NCBI GenBank assembly: GCA_004561555.1 | Contig: SFVH01000027.1 | Location: forward strand, 1 to 27,034 | DNA from: a bacterium | GTDB taxonomy: Bacteria > Bacteroidota > Bacteroidia > Bacteroidales > Muribaculaceae | DNA length: 27,034 nucleotides | Reading direction: 5' to 3' | Shown here: positions 15,916 to 24,709 of the stretch, piece by piece | How positions within the stretch are numbered: the first letter of the stretch is position 1 | Layout: each line of letters starts with the position of its first letter | The notes under the pieces: generated by a model | Database searches by the model: none | Seen by the model: only the letters and a program-made list of their open reading frames with translations | What the model was told of the DNA's origin: nothing | Made by a program: the position numbers and the translations under genes

Positions 15916-17364
15916 ATGCAACTTAACCGACTATTAATCATTGCCGTGATGGCTTGCTTTGGCGGTAGTTTGGCAGCTACGGCGCAGAAGACGCTGTCGC
16001 TCGACTCATGCCGAAGGATGGCTCTCGGCAACAATAAGGAGCTGCGAGCCGCCGAAGAGCGTATCAACAGCGCATCTTTCCAACATAAACAGGCGCGCGC
16101 AGCCTATTTGCCGTCGTTCGACTTGCAAGCAATGTATCTTTATAATCAAAAGGAGATTTCACTCTTGGAGTCGGACCAATATTTACCCACAAAGTCGTTT
16201 AATCCCGCCACCGGCGGCTATGACTACAACCTTGTAATGAAGCCCGACGGCACACCGTTGTTCACCCCCGACGGCACCCCCGTTCCCTCTCAAGTGGCGG
16301 TAATACCTAAGTCGGCAATGACCTACGACACCCATAACGTATTTGCCGGAGCTATTACTCTGACCCAACCTTTATATATGGGTGGAAAAATTCGCGCCCT
16401 CAACAAGATGGCTGACTACGGCAAGGAGATAGCGTCGCAACTCCTCGACAACGCTCGACGCGAGGTGGTCTACTCCGTGGATGCAGCCTATTGGCAGGTG
16501 GTGTCGCTCAGCGAGAAAAAGAAGCTTGCCGACAGCTATATATGCTTGCTCGATACTCTCCATAGCAATGTGGCGGCAATGATTCGCGAAGGCATTGCCA
16601 CTCCGTCCGACTTGCTGACAGTGGATGTGAAGCTCAACGATGCGCGCATCGACCTGACGAAGGTAGACAACGGGCTGGTGCTTTCGAAGATGGCACTCGC
16701 ACAACTTTGTGGGATGCCTCTCGACGAGAAGTATGTGCTTGTCGACGAACTCGCTGAGGAGAAGAATTTCGGCAGTATGGCGCCGCTATCGTTTTCAATG
16801 GAGCAAGTGTTTGCCAATCGCTCGGATGTGAAAGGGTTGGAACTGGGAGTAAAGGTATATGAGCAAAAACAATGGGAAGCGCGCTCGGGAATGTTGCCGC
16901 AATTGGCTCTGATGGGTGCATATAGCGTGACCAACCCAAACGTGTTTAACGGCTTCGACAAGAGTTTCAAAGGTATGTTTAGCGTGGGGGCTGTGCTGAA
17001 AATGCCATTGTGGCATTGGGGAGGCAACTACAATAAATATCGCGTGGCACGCAGCGAAAAGATAGTGCGCGAGCTGGAGCTGGAAGAAACAAAAGAGAAG
17101 GTAGAGCTACAAGTGACTCAAGCGGCTTTTCGCATCAACGAAGCGCAACGCACCCTCAACATGACAGCGTCAAATCTCGACAAGGCTGACGAAAATCTGC
17201 GACAAGCCTCTTTGGGCTACCGCGAAGGAGTGATGACGCTCACCACCGTAATGGAGGCACAAACAGCATGGCTAAAGGCTTATTCGGAAAATATCGATGC
17301 ACAAATCGATGTGGCTTTATGCAACATCTATCTACGCAAAGTCACCGGCACTCTCGACTATTAA
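15916..17364 (+). CDS. TolC-family outer membrane efflux protein
   Basis: 482 residues with a signal peptide at 1-24 (ending LAATAQ). Two TolC/OEP repeats follow: the first starts 'LSLDSCRRMALGNNKELRAAE' (27-47) with 'QARAAYLPSFDL', the second near 285-470 with 'MLPQLALMGAYS', 'LKMPLWHWGGN' and the closing 'GYREGVMTLTTVMEAQTAWL'. These proteins form trimeric channels across the outer membrane and the periplasm. An insert at ~92-132 contains a short duplicated 'PDGTP' pattern, probably an extracellular loop. First gene of a four-gene run; the HlyD-type adaptor starts 29 bp later. Lipobox absent. Confidence 0.93.
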   Translation: MQLNRLLIIAVMACFGGSLAATAQKTLSLDSCRRMALGNNKELRAAEERINSASFQHKQARAAYLPSFDLQAMYLYNQKEISLLESDQYLPTKSFNPATGGYDYNLVMKPDGTPLFTPDGTPVPSQVAVIPKSAMTYDTHNVFAGAITLTQPLYMGGKIRALNKMADYGKEIASQLLDNARREVVYSVDAAYWQVVSLSEKKKLADSYICLLDTLHSNVAAMIREGIATPSDLLTVDVKLNDARIDLTKVDNGLVLSKMALAQLCGMPLDEKYVLVDELAEEKNFGSMAPLSFSMEQVFANRSDVKGLELGVKVYEQKQWEARSGMLPQLALMGAYSVTNPNVFNGFDKSFKGMFSVGAVLKMPLWHWGGNYNKYRVARSEKIVRELELEETKEKVELQVTQAAFRINEAQRTLNMTASNLDKADENLRQASLGYREGVMTLTTVMEAQTAWLKAYSENIDAQIDVALCNIYLRKVTGTLDY

Positions 17365-17393
17365 TTTTGCTAACAATTTTACTCAAATAAGAT

Positions 17394-18416
17394 ATGGAAG
17401 ACAATCTGAATTTCACCGCCCCCGACGAGAAGGCTATGAAGAAAAAAGAAAAATCACTGATGATGGCTGTAGCTATCACTTTTATCGTGATTGTTATTCT
17501 CGCTATCATTGGTTTCCTCACTCTTAATCCACCAAAAGACGCCACTCAAGGACAAGTTGACGGCACTTCAGTGAGAGTCTCGGGATTGATGCCGGGACGG
17601 GTGGAAAAGTTTTTTGTCGCTGAGGGGCAACAAGTGCATAAGGGCGACACCCTTGCTAAAATACAATCTGCCACCGTTGAAGCTAAACTTGCACAAGCGC
17701 TGGCGATGAAAGATGCTGCCGAAGCCCAACAACGCAAAGCTGATGCCGGAGCAAGAAAGCAGGTGATTGACGGTGCTTATCAGCTATGGCAACAGGCAAA
17801 GGCCGCTCTCGAAATCCACGAGAAGACATATCGTCGCCTACAATCGCTATACGAGCAAAACGTGGTGTCGGCACAAAAACGCGACGAAGCAAAGGCTGCC
17901 TACGATGCTGCTATTGCCGCCGAAAAGGCTGCCCACTCGCAATATGACATGGCAGTGGAGGGCGCTCAACGTGAAGACCGCGATGCCGCAGCTGCTATGG
18001 CCGCTGTTGCCGGCGGGTCGGTGGCAGAAGTGGAATCAATACTCGCCGACCAATATCTCATTGCACCTTGCGACGGCGAAGTGACCGACATCTTCCCCAA
18101 TGAGGGAGAACTGGTGTCGACGGGAACACCAATAATGAACGTGATGAAAGCCGACGACCGATATTTGGTGTTTAACGTGCGCGAAACAGAGCTGAAAAAT
18201 CTTGTTGTAGGAAAGACCGTAACCGTGACGATTCCGGCTCTCGACATGAAAAATGTTGAAGCAAAAGTGTATTTCGTCAAAGATATGGGTGAATATGCCG
18301 CCTGGCGTTCGACAAAGGCTTACGGGGACTTTGACAGCCGCACTTTTGAGGTGCGTCTACGACCAACAAAACCAGTGGAAGGATTGCGCCCGGGAATGAC
18401 GGCTATTATGGAATAA
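17394..18416 (+). CDS. HlyD/EmrA-type membrane fusion protein
   Basis: 340 residues. A short Lys-rich cytoplasmic N-terminus leads to one membrane helix (~21-43). A split biotinyl-lipoyl domain follows ('GRVEKFFVAEGQQVHKGDTLAKI' region ~64-88, and 'APCDGEVTDIFPNEGELV' ~222-240) around an Ala/Lys/Glu-rich coiled-coil hairpin (~95-205), then a beta-barrel domain ending 'GLRPGMTA'. It links an inner-membrane transporter to the TolC-type channel. It lies 29 bp after the tolC-type gene and 4 bp before the first permease gene, so it is in the same operon. Confidence 0.92.
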   Translation: MEDNLNFTAPDEKAMKKKEKSLMMAVAITFIVIVILAIIGFLTLNPPKDATQGQVDGTSVRVSGLMPGRVEKFFVAEGQQVHKGDTLAKIQSATVEAKLAQALAMKDAAEAQQRKADAGARKQVIDGAYQLWQQAKAALEIHEKTYRRLQSLYEQNVVSAQKRDEAKAAYDAAIAAEKAAHSQYDMAVEGAQREDRDAAAAMAAVAGGSVAEVESILADQYLIAPCDGEVTDIFPNEGELVSTGTPIMNVMKADDRYLVFNVRETELKNLVVGKTVTVTIPALDMKNVEAKVYFVKDMGEYAAWRSTKAYGDFDSRTFEVRLRPTKPVEGLRPGMTAIME

Positions 18417-18420
18417 ATCA

Positions 18421-19590
18421 ATGATTACCGTAGGTTTTTTAGCATCGATAAAGCGCCAACTAAGGCAGATGTGTAGCAGATGGCTTTACCTGTTTGCTAT
18501 GTTGGTGATACCCATCGTTACGGGGTTGTTTTTGCTCTCATTGATGAGCAACGGACTTCCTATGCACATCCCGGTGGCAATCGTGGACCTCGACAACTCG
18601 TCGATGTCGCAAAAGCTGGTGCGCACCATTGCCTCCGCTCAAGAAATTCGAGTGGTGGAAAAAGCGCATAGCGAGGCGGAAGCTATGAGCTTGATAAAAA
18701 AAGGTGAAATCTACGGCTTTTACGTCATCCCCAAAGATTTCGCTCGCGACGTGCTTGGCCAACGCTCGCCGGAAATCGCATATTTCACCAACAATATCTA
18801 CTACATCCCTTCATCTTTTCTCTACCGCACATTTAAGACCAACAGCATACTCGCCTCCGGGGCTGTGGTGCAGTCCTATTTGGTGCAGTCGGGAGCCACC
18901 GACGCTCGGCATACACAAGCCTTGCTTCAACCGGTGCCGCTAATCTCCCACCCTATCCATAATCCGCAAACCAACTATGCTAAATATATGACGGTGTCGT
19001 TTATACCCTCCGTCCTGGCTCTGATGATTATGCTCGTCACCTCGTTTAGCATATGGCACGAAGAGAAAAGAAACTCGTCACGACAATGGCTGCAAGAGGC
19101 TCACAATCATATCTCGGTGGCGCTCTTGGGCAAACTCCTGCCTCAAACGGTGATATTCTTTGGAGTGGCTCTGTTTCTGCAATCATTGATGTTCGGGTGG
19201 GGACATTTCCCGATGAATTGCTCTATTCTTCAATTAGTGGCTACCACGCTACTGTTTGTCCTTGCCTACCAAAGTCTCGGAGTGTTTATTTGCGGCATTA
19301 TTCCTAATCTGCGGTGGGCATTGAGCATATGTTCGCTAATTGGCATCCTTACGTTTTCGTTGGGCGCATTCTCATTTCCCTACGAGGATATGTACGGGGG
19401 CATAGCCGCACTGACCTATCTTTTGCCGGCACGCTATTATTTCTTGATATATACCGACCAAGTGCTCAACGGTTATGCGCTCTATTTCTCACGATTTTAT
19501 TATGTGGCATTGCTGATTTATCTATTGCTTCCGCTGATAGTGGTGAAACGCATAAAAAAGCACGCTCTCAACCCGGTGTATGTGCCTTAA
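18421..19590 (+). CDS. ABC-2-type permease, first subunit
   Basis: 389 residues. One membrane helix near the N-terminus (~22-42, 'LYLFAMLVIPIVTGLFLLSL') is followed by a ~140-residue extracytoplasmic domain ('PVAIVDLDNSSMSQKLVRTI', 'IYGFYVIPKDFARDV') and about five helices from ~190 to 378. This is the layout of ABC2_membrane_3/YhhJ-like permeases. They usually need a separate ATPase, which is not encoded here. It starts 4 bp after the adaptor gene and ends 12 bp before the second permease. Substrate unknown; drugs, lipids or envelope compounds are possible. Confidence 0.88.
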   Translation: MITVGFLASIKRQLRQMCSRWLYLFAMLVIPIVTGLFLLSLMSNGLPMHIPVAIVDLDNSSMSQKLVRTIASAQEIRVVEKAHSEAEAMSLIKKGEIYGFYVIPKDFARDVLGQRSPEIAYFTNNIYYIPSSFLYRTFKTNSILASGAVVQSYLVQSGATDARHTQALLQPVPLISHPIHNPQTNYAKYMTVSFIPSVLALMIMLVTSFSIWHEEKRNSSRQWLQEAHNHISVALLGKLLPQTVIFFGVALFLQSLMFGWGHFPMNCSILQLVATTLLFVLAYQSLGVFICGIIPNLRWALSICSLIGILTFSLGAFSFPYEDMYGGIAALTYLLPARYYFLIYTDQVLNGYALYFSRFYYVALLIYLLLPLIVVKRIKKHALNPVYVP

Positions 19591-19602
19591 TAACTATGTG
19601 AA

Positions 19603-20793
19603 ATGAAGAGATTGACCAAATTTATACACGATGTGCTACTCAGTTGGGCTAACGAGTTGCGGCTGATTTTTAAAGACAAGGGTGTGCTGATGTTTCTCTT
19701 TGTCTTACCATTGGCATACCCCATCATCTATGCTTTAATCTACGATAAAGAAGTGGCAACCGATGTGCCTATAGTGGTGGTCGACCAATGTAATACCCCG
19801 GAGAGCCGCCGACTGGTGAGATATGCCGATGCTTCGCAATATGCAGCCTTTGTGGGCTATGCCTCGGATATGGCTGATGCCGAAAGGGCTTTGAAAGAGA
19901 AAAAAGCCTACGGCATCTTGCTCATCGACAAAGATTTCTCGAAGCACATCCACCGCGGAGAGCAAGCTCCGGTGTCGCTCTACAGCGATATGTCGCTCCT
20001 CATACGTTACCGCTCACTACTGATGGCACTCACCGATGCCACTCAGGAAATCGGGAAGGAGATTAAAGTGGAAACACTAAGCATAAAAGGTGCCGACGCT
20101 CCAAAAATCCCTGCCACTCCCACAAATACATACATCCCCTTAGGCAATCCTCAACAGGGTTTTGCCACCTTCTTGATACCGGGAATTCTCATACTCATAG
20201 CGCAACAGTCGCTCCTCTTGGCAATCTGCATGATGGGCGGAGCTACATATGAGCGTCGCCGGCGCAATCATGGCATCGACCCGCTCGACACCGTGCGTTC
20301 GGGCGCAGTGGCGCGGATTTTTGGGAAAGGGTTGGTCTATCCTGTGGTCTATATCATCCCGCTACTTTATCTTTTGTTTATAGTGCCGCGAATATTCAGC
20401 TACCCGCAAATAGGAAACTTCATCGACATCATTCTGCTCAATATCCCCTATCTTTTGGCTGTGACAATGCTGGGAATGACCCTCCAAGTGTTTGCTCGAG
20501 AGAGAGAATCCGCTTTTGTGATTTTTGTATTCACATCGGTGATTTTCTTATTTTTGTCGGGCATCATCTGGCCTCTCTACGATATGAATCCGTTGTTTAA
20601 GTTTTTCAGCAGTTGCTGCCCCTCCACATGGGCTATGCAAGCATTCGAACGAATCAACGCCAATGGCGCTACACTTAACGATGTGGCTCACGAATATCAC
20701 ATCTTGTGGCTACAAGTGGTTGTGTATTTCTTCACAGCCCTTGCCACCAACCGCTACTCCACAATCCGCCTTAAAGCCATCACTGAAAAATAA
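19603..20793 (+). CDS. ABC-2-type permease, second subunit
   Basis: 396 residues with the same layout as the preceding protein: N-terminal helix (~29-47, 'VLMFLFVLPLAYPIIYALIY'), extracytoplasmic domain with 'VPIVVVDQCNTPESRRLVRY' and 'AYGILLIDKDFSKH' (parallel to the first permease's 'VDLDNSS' and 'YGFYVIPKDF'), then helices from ~182 to 380. The pair is probably a heterodimer that arose by duplication. Last gene of the exporter run. Its stop codon lies directly beside the terminator of the convergent tRNA gene. No ATPase gene follows. Confidence 0.88.
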   Translation: MKRLTKFIHDVLLSWANELRLIFKDKGVLMFLFVLPLAYPIIYALIYDKEVATDVPIVVVDQCNTPESRRLVRYADASQYAAFVGYASDMADAERALKEKKAYGILLIDKDFSKHIHRGEQAPVSLYSDMSLLIRYRSLLMALTDATQEIGKEIKVETLSIKGADAPKIPATPTNTYIPLGNPQQGFATFLIPGILILIAQQSLLLAICMMGGATYERRRRNHGIDPLDTVRSGAVARIFGKGLVYPVVYIIPLLYLLFIVPRIFSYPQIGNFIDIILLNIPYLLAVTMLGMTLQVFARERESAFVIFVFTSVIFLFLSGIIWPLYDMNPLFKFFSSCCPSTWAMQAFERINANGATLNDVAHEYHILWLQVVVYFFTALATNRYSTIRLKAITEK

Positions 20794-20794
20794 A

Positions 20795-20824
20795 AAGAGC
20801 GCTCGGATTTCTCCAAGCGCTCTT
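20795..20824 (-). terminator. Terminator for the tRNA-Asp transcript
   Basis: AAGAGCGCT (20795-20803) pairs with AGCGCTCTT (20816-20824), extended inside by GGA/TCC after one mismatch, with loop TTTC. On the - strand a T-rich run (TTTTTATTTTT) follows, reaching into the end of the convergent permease gene. It lies one base from the tRNA 3' end. Confidence 0.85.
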
Positions 20825-20825
20825 G

Positions 20826-20900
20826 CGGTGCGGACGGGACTCGAACCCGCGACCCCATGCGTGACAGGCATGTATTCTAACCAGGCTGAACTACCGCACC
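20826..20900 (-). tRNA. tRNA-Asp (GUC)
   Basis: 75 nt on the - strand. Acceptor stem GGTGCGG/CCGCACC with discriminator G, D stem GTTC/GAAT, anticodon stem CATGC/GCATG around loop CTGTCAC (anticodon GTC), variable region GGGTC, T arm GCGGG-TTCGAGT-CCCGT. The 3' CCA is not encoded. G34, U35, C36 and G73 are the expected aspartate identity elements. Confidence 0.96.
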
Positions 20901-20925
20901 TTAATTTTTCCGAAAGTTTTTTTCA

Positions 20926-20967
20926 TAAAAAAATGTCGAGGTTGCAGCATCACGCCGTAACCTCGAC
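20926..20967 (-). terminator. Terminator of the polysaccharide utilization gene cluster
   Basis: A perfect 9-bp stem, GTCGAGGTT (20935-20943) with AACCTCGAC (20959-20967), is followed on the - strand by ATTTTTTT (20934-20927). It lies 31 bp after the GH3 stop and separates that cluster from the tRNA gene. Confidence 0.85.
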
Positions 20968-20998
20968 TTACTAACCTAAAAACTCAAACAATTCTTTA

Positions 20999-23278
20999 TT
21001 ACTTCAGGAAGAATTTTTTCACTTTTACATCACGGCTGTTAGGACCAACCATCACTTCAAATTCGCCGGGTTCGCATACGAAATCCAATTTAGCGTTGTA
21101 GAACTTCAGCAATTCGGCATCGATAGTAAACGTCACCTTCTTGCTTTCGCCTTTCTTCAACGAAATGCGTTGGAAGCCTTTCAGCTCTTTCACAGGGCGC
21201 ACCACACTACCCACCATGTCGCGGATATACATTTGCACCACTTCGTCGGCATCATAGTTGCCGGTATTTGTTATAGTCACCGAGGCTTCGATAGCTCCGT
21301 TTACAGACATCTCAGCAGCACTGAGGGTGAGGTCGGAATAGTCAAAGGTTGTATAACTCAAACCATAGCCGAAGGGGAACAGAGCATCGTTGCGCACATC
21401 GAGATAGTTGGATTTAAACTTCACGAAACCTTCATCTTCAGGAAGGATGGGACGACCGGTGTTGAATGTATTGTAGTGAAGAGGCTCTTGACCCACACAT
21501 TGCGGGAAAGAAGTGGTGAGCTTGCCGCTGGGAGCTACCTTGCCAAACACTACATCAGCGATAGCATCGGCAGTTTCGCTACCACCAAACCATACTTGAA
21601 GGATAGATTTCACGTTTTCATTTTCCCAAGTGAGCACTACGGGACGTCCTGAGAAATGGAGCAAAATCACAGGTTTGCCTGTGGCAAGGAGAGCCTTAAG
21701 CAAGTCGCGTTGCGACGAAGGCATCTCAAGGTCACTACGGCTACTACATTCACCGCTCATCTCTGAAGATTCACCGAGAGCTGCCACAATCACATCGCTT
21801 TGAGCTGCTACGGCGAGAGCTTCGTCGAGCATCTCTTTGTCTGAGCGATTATCACGCATAGCGCGACCGAATGGGGTAGCATTTTTCTCATCGGTTTCGT
21901 CATACATCAAGTTGCAACCCTTAGCATAAAGGATTTCAGCTTTGTTGCCCACTGCAGCTTTGAAACCTTCCACGAGAGTTGAATATTTTGAAGAAACGGC
22001 AGCCACAGCCCATGTACCCGGCATATTCTCGCGAGTGTTGGCGAGCGGACCGATAAGAGCTATTTTACCTTTGGCTTGTAAAGGAAGCAGATTGTCTTGG
22101 TTTTTCAAGAGCACGAATGTCTCTGTGGCGAGCTTGCGAGCGTCAGCACGATGTTCGGGAGTGAACACTTGCTTAGCCGGACGAGAGAGGTCGCAATATT
22201 TGTATGGGTCGTCAAACAAGCCAAGACGATATTTTGCCTCAAGGATGCGACGGCAAGCTGTATCAATGTCACTCATCGACACAAGTCCCTCTTCGAGCGA
22301 TTTCTCGAGAGTACCAACAAAAGCGTCAGAAACCATATCCATATCCACACCTGCTTGGAGAGCCAAGCGGCCTACATCTTGAAGGTCACCCATACCATGA
22401 GCAATCATCTCATAAATACCGGTGTAGTCGGTCACTACAAAGCCGTCAAAATTCCATTTCTCACGGAGGATTTCGGTCATCAACCAGCGGTTGCCGGTAG
22501 CGGGCACACCGTCGACAATGTTAAACGAAGCCATCACAGAGCCTGCGCCGGCTTCAATAGCTGCCTTATAAGGCGGGAAATATTCGTTAAACATGCGCCA
22601 GTGGCTCATATCCACACTGTTATAATCGCGTCCGGCTTCGGGAGCACCATAGAGAGCGAAGTGTTTCACACAAGCAAGGATTTCATCGTTGCGAGTGAGG
22701 TCGCCTTGATAGCCTTTCACCATAGCTTCAGCTATGCGAGAGCCGAGATAGGGGTCTTCACCGGAGCCTTCTGCAATACGTCCCCAACGAGCATCCTGAC
22801 AGATATCGACCATCGGAGAGAATGTCCAACAGATACCGTCAGCACTGGCTTCGATGGCAGCCACACGCGCCGAATGTTGAATAGCGGGCATATCCCAAGA
22901 ACATGAGAGAGCCAAAGGAATAGGATATACTGTTTCGTAGCCGTGGATTACGTCCATACCGAACAGCAATGGTATGTGAAGGCGTCCTTCTTCCACTGCC
23001 ACGCGTTGCACATCGCGGATGCGGTCTACGCCTTTGAGGTTAAACAAACCTCCCACTTTTCCAGCTTTGATTTGAGAAGCCACATCGCTACTCTTGGCTT
23101 GACCGGTGACGATTTCGCCGGTTACAGGGAGATTGAGCTGACCGATTTTTTCTTGCACGGTCATCTTACCCATAAGGTCATCGATAAACTTGTCCATCTT
23201 TGCATCATTGCTTGCCAAAGCAGTAGCTGCCGACGTGAGAAGCAAAGCAGATGCCAATACTAATTTATTGAGTTTCAT
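20999..23278 (-). CDS. GH3 beta-glucosidase (BglX-like), exported
   Basis: 759 residues, signal peptide 1-22, no lipobox, so probably periplasmic. Domains: GH3 N-terminal barrel (~30-360) with 'KHFALYGAPEAGRDYN' (205-220) and nucleophile D284 in 'GFVVTDYTGIYE'; GH3 C-terminal domain (~385-600) with likely acid/base E510 in 'SGECSSRSDLEMP'; fibronectin-III-like domain (~660-750). It removes terminal beta-glucosyl units from oligosaccharides. It starts 17 bp after the GH144-like gene and closes the cluster. B. thetaiotaomicron BT_3567, also a GH3, is reported to act on beta-1,2-glucooligosaccharides (from memory), so a sophorooligosaccharide role is plausible. GH3 members also act on beta-1,3 or 1,4 links, and the linkage cannot be read here. 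Confidence 0.93.
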   Translation of the reverse strand: MKLNKLVLASALLLTSAATALASNDAKMDKFIDDLMGKMTVQEKIGQLNLPVTGEIVTGQAKSSDVASQIKAGKVGGLFNLKGVDRIRDVQRVAVEEGRLHIPLLFGMDVIHGYETVYPIPLALSCSWDMPAIQHSARVAAIEASADGICWTFSPMVDICQDARWGRIAEGSGEDPYLGSRIAEAMVKGYQGDLTRNDEILACVKHFALYGAPEAGRDYNSVDMSHWRMFNEYFPPYKAAIEAGAGSVMASFNIVDGVPATGNRWLMTEILREKWNFDGFVVTDYTGIYEMIAHGMGDLQDVGRLALQAGVDMDMVSDAFVGTLEKSLEEGLVSMSDIDTACRRILEAKYRLGLFDDPYKYCDLSRPAKQVFTPEHRADARKLATETFVLLKNQDNLLPLQAKGKIALIGPLANTRENMPGTWAVAAVSSKYSTLVEGFKAAVGNKAEILYAKGCNLMYDETDEKNATPFGRAMRDNRSDKEMLDEALAVAAQSDVIVAALGESSEMSGECSSRSDLEMPSSQRDLLKALLATGKPVILLHFSGRPVVLTWENENVKSILQVWFGGSETADAIADVVFGKVAPSGKLTTSFPQCVGQEPLHYNTFNTGRPILPEDEGFVKFKSNYLDVRNDALFPFGYGLSYTTFDYSDLTLSAAEMSVNGAIEASVTITNTGNYDADEVVQMYIRDMVGSVVRPVKELKGFQRISLKKGESKKVTFTIDAELLKFYNAKLDFVCEPGEFEVMVGPNSRDVKVKKFFLK

Positions 23279-23295
23279 ATTATTATGGTTTTAAG

Positions 23296-24660
23296 TTATT
23301 TTTCAATTGTGAAACCGAGTTTGTCGAGCCCTGCCTTAACTTCCGGACAGCTCATAAAGAGATTCCAGAGCAAGCCGCTGCGATAATTTTCAATCATCGG
23401 CGCAATAGTGCATTGGTCGATGGCGAGATAGCGCGGAGTGGTCCAATTGGCAGTCTCGGAGAATGCATCATAGAAGCCATATTTGCCCCAAATCCAATCA
23501 CCCTTGCGGAAGAAGTATTTAGCGGCACGCATCGACTCTTCGGGAGTGTAAGGGAAGCTTGACAAAGCGGCAGTGGGTGTGATTACACCCTTGTCGTTGC
23601 CGGGGCAATGGGCGGTGTAGCCGTTGATAGTGTAGCTTGCCGTAAGACCCCAACAATCTTCGCCGTAGCCCTTAAATCCTTTAGGATTGTCCACGCAGTA
23701 GCGATAGTCGCTGAGGGCATGGTTGCGCACCACATTCCAATAGTTGGCATATTTGTCTTTCAAGCCGCGAGGGTCAAGACCGATGTAGGAGTATTGCGCC
23801 CAGAAAAGCGGACCACCAAGAGCTTCAGCGCCATTGTGTTTCAACTCCAAAGGCAAGCCATAAGGGGTGGCGCTACTTTTGATACCACCGCTACGTGCCC
23901 ATCCTTCATGATAACATTCTGCAGGAATGGAATGAGTGGGAGAAGCAGCTCCGAGGATATAGGTGATAAGACATTCGTTGTAGCCTTCCAAGGGGAAATT
24001 CATCTCCCAGTTGTATTCCGGCGACCAGTGCCAATAGAGCACATTTTTTCCGCCGTTGCGATACCAATCAAACTCCATCTCATGCCAAAGCACGTTGATT
24101 TTATCGATTACCGCTTTCTCCTCTGCCACAGCCGGATTCATATATTGTCGTACACAAAGCAGACTTGTCATCAAGAAACAGCTCTCCACCAAGTCGCCAC
24201 CATTGTCTTTTTTGCCGAAAGGTTTCACCTTGCCTGTGGGACCGTCAAGCCAGTGAGGCCACACACCATGGAAGCGGTCAGCTTTAGTGAGGTAGTCAAC
24301 AATTTTATTAAATCGAGCCACACCCTCGGCTCGAGGTATAAAGCCGCGTTCGATGCCCACAATAAGCCCGGCAACACCGAAGCCGCTGCCGCCGATAGTC
24401 ACCGTATTTTGGTCGTTTTGCGGATATACGCCGTCGAGATGTATGCGTTCGCAAGCCAAGCCCGAAGTGGCTTCGGCACCATCCCACATGTAATTAAGGT
24501 GCGCTTTTTGGAGATAGTCGAGAAATTGGTCGTCATTGTCAAATTGAGCCATAGGGTCTTGCTTCTCGGGAAGCGGAGCAGGACTGCTCTTAGCCTCCGT
24601 ACAGGAGGCTAAGAGCAATGCTACTGAGAAAATGATTGTTTTAAAAAAAGGGTTCTTCAT
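23296..24660 (-). CDS. GH144-like lipoprotein glucanase (glucoamylase-like PF10091 fold)
   Basis: 454 residues; lipoprotein signal with lipobox LAS-C20, so membrane anchored, probably to the outer membrane. The rest is one (alpha/alpha)6-type domain of the PF10091 group: 'NYMWDGAEATSGLACER' (56-71), 'IGGSGFGVAGLIVGIERG' (89-106), 'DNGGDLVESCFL' (152-163), 'EGYNECLITYILGA' (225-238). D152, D156, E159 and E229 have almost the same spacing as the residues I recall as catalytically important in Chitinophaga endo-beta-1,2-glucanase CpSGL (D135, D139, E142, E211). That supports GH144 and cleavage of linear beta-1,2-glucan. Other PF10091 members have different or unknown activities. It lies 49 bp after the GH43-like gene and 17 bp before the GH3 gene. 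Confidence 0.82.
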   Translation of the reverse strand: MKNPFFKTIIFSVALLLASCTEAKSSPAPLPEKQDPMAQFDNDDQFLDYLQKAHLNYMWDGAEATSGLACERIHLDGVYPQNDQNTVTIGGSGFGVAGLIVGIERGFIPRAEGVARFNKIVDYLTKADRFHGVWPHWLDGPTGKVKPFGKKDNGGDLVESCFLMTSLLCVRQYMNPAVAEEKAVIDKINVLWHEMEFDWYRNGGKNVLYWHWSPEYNWEMNFPLEGYNECLITYILGAASPTHSIPAECYHEGWARSGGIKSSATPYGLPLELKHNGAEALGGPLFWAQYSYIGLDPRGLKDKYANYWNVVRNHALSDYRYCVDNPKGFKGYGEDCWGLTASYTINGYTAHCPGNDKGVITPTAALSSFPYTPEESMRAAKYFFRKGDWIWGKYGFYDAFSETANWTTPRYLAIDQCTIAPMIENYRSGLLWNLFMSCPEVKAGLDKLGFTIEK

Positions 24661-24709
24661 CTGTTTAATCTTTCAAGGGTAATGTATAATTTTAAGTAGG
24701 AAAGCGAGA

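Noticed and set aside
22097..22906. 269-codon open frame on the + strand
   Set aside because: Antisense to the well-supported GH3 gene; a by-product of its codon use.
23608..24612. 334-codon open frame on the + strand
   Set aside because: Antisense to the GH144-like gene, which has clear motifs and a lipoprotein signal. No domain visible in the antisense product.
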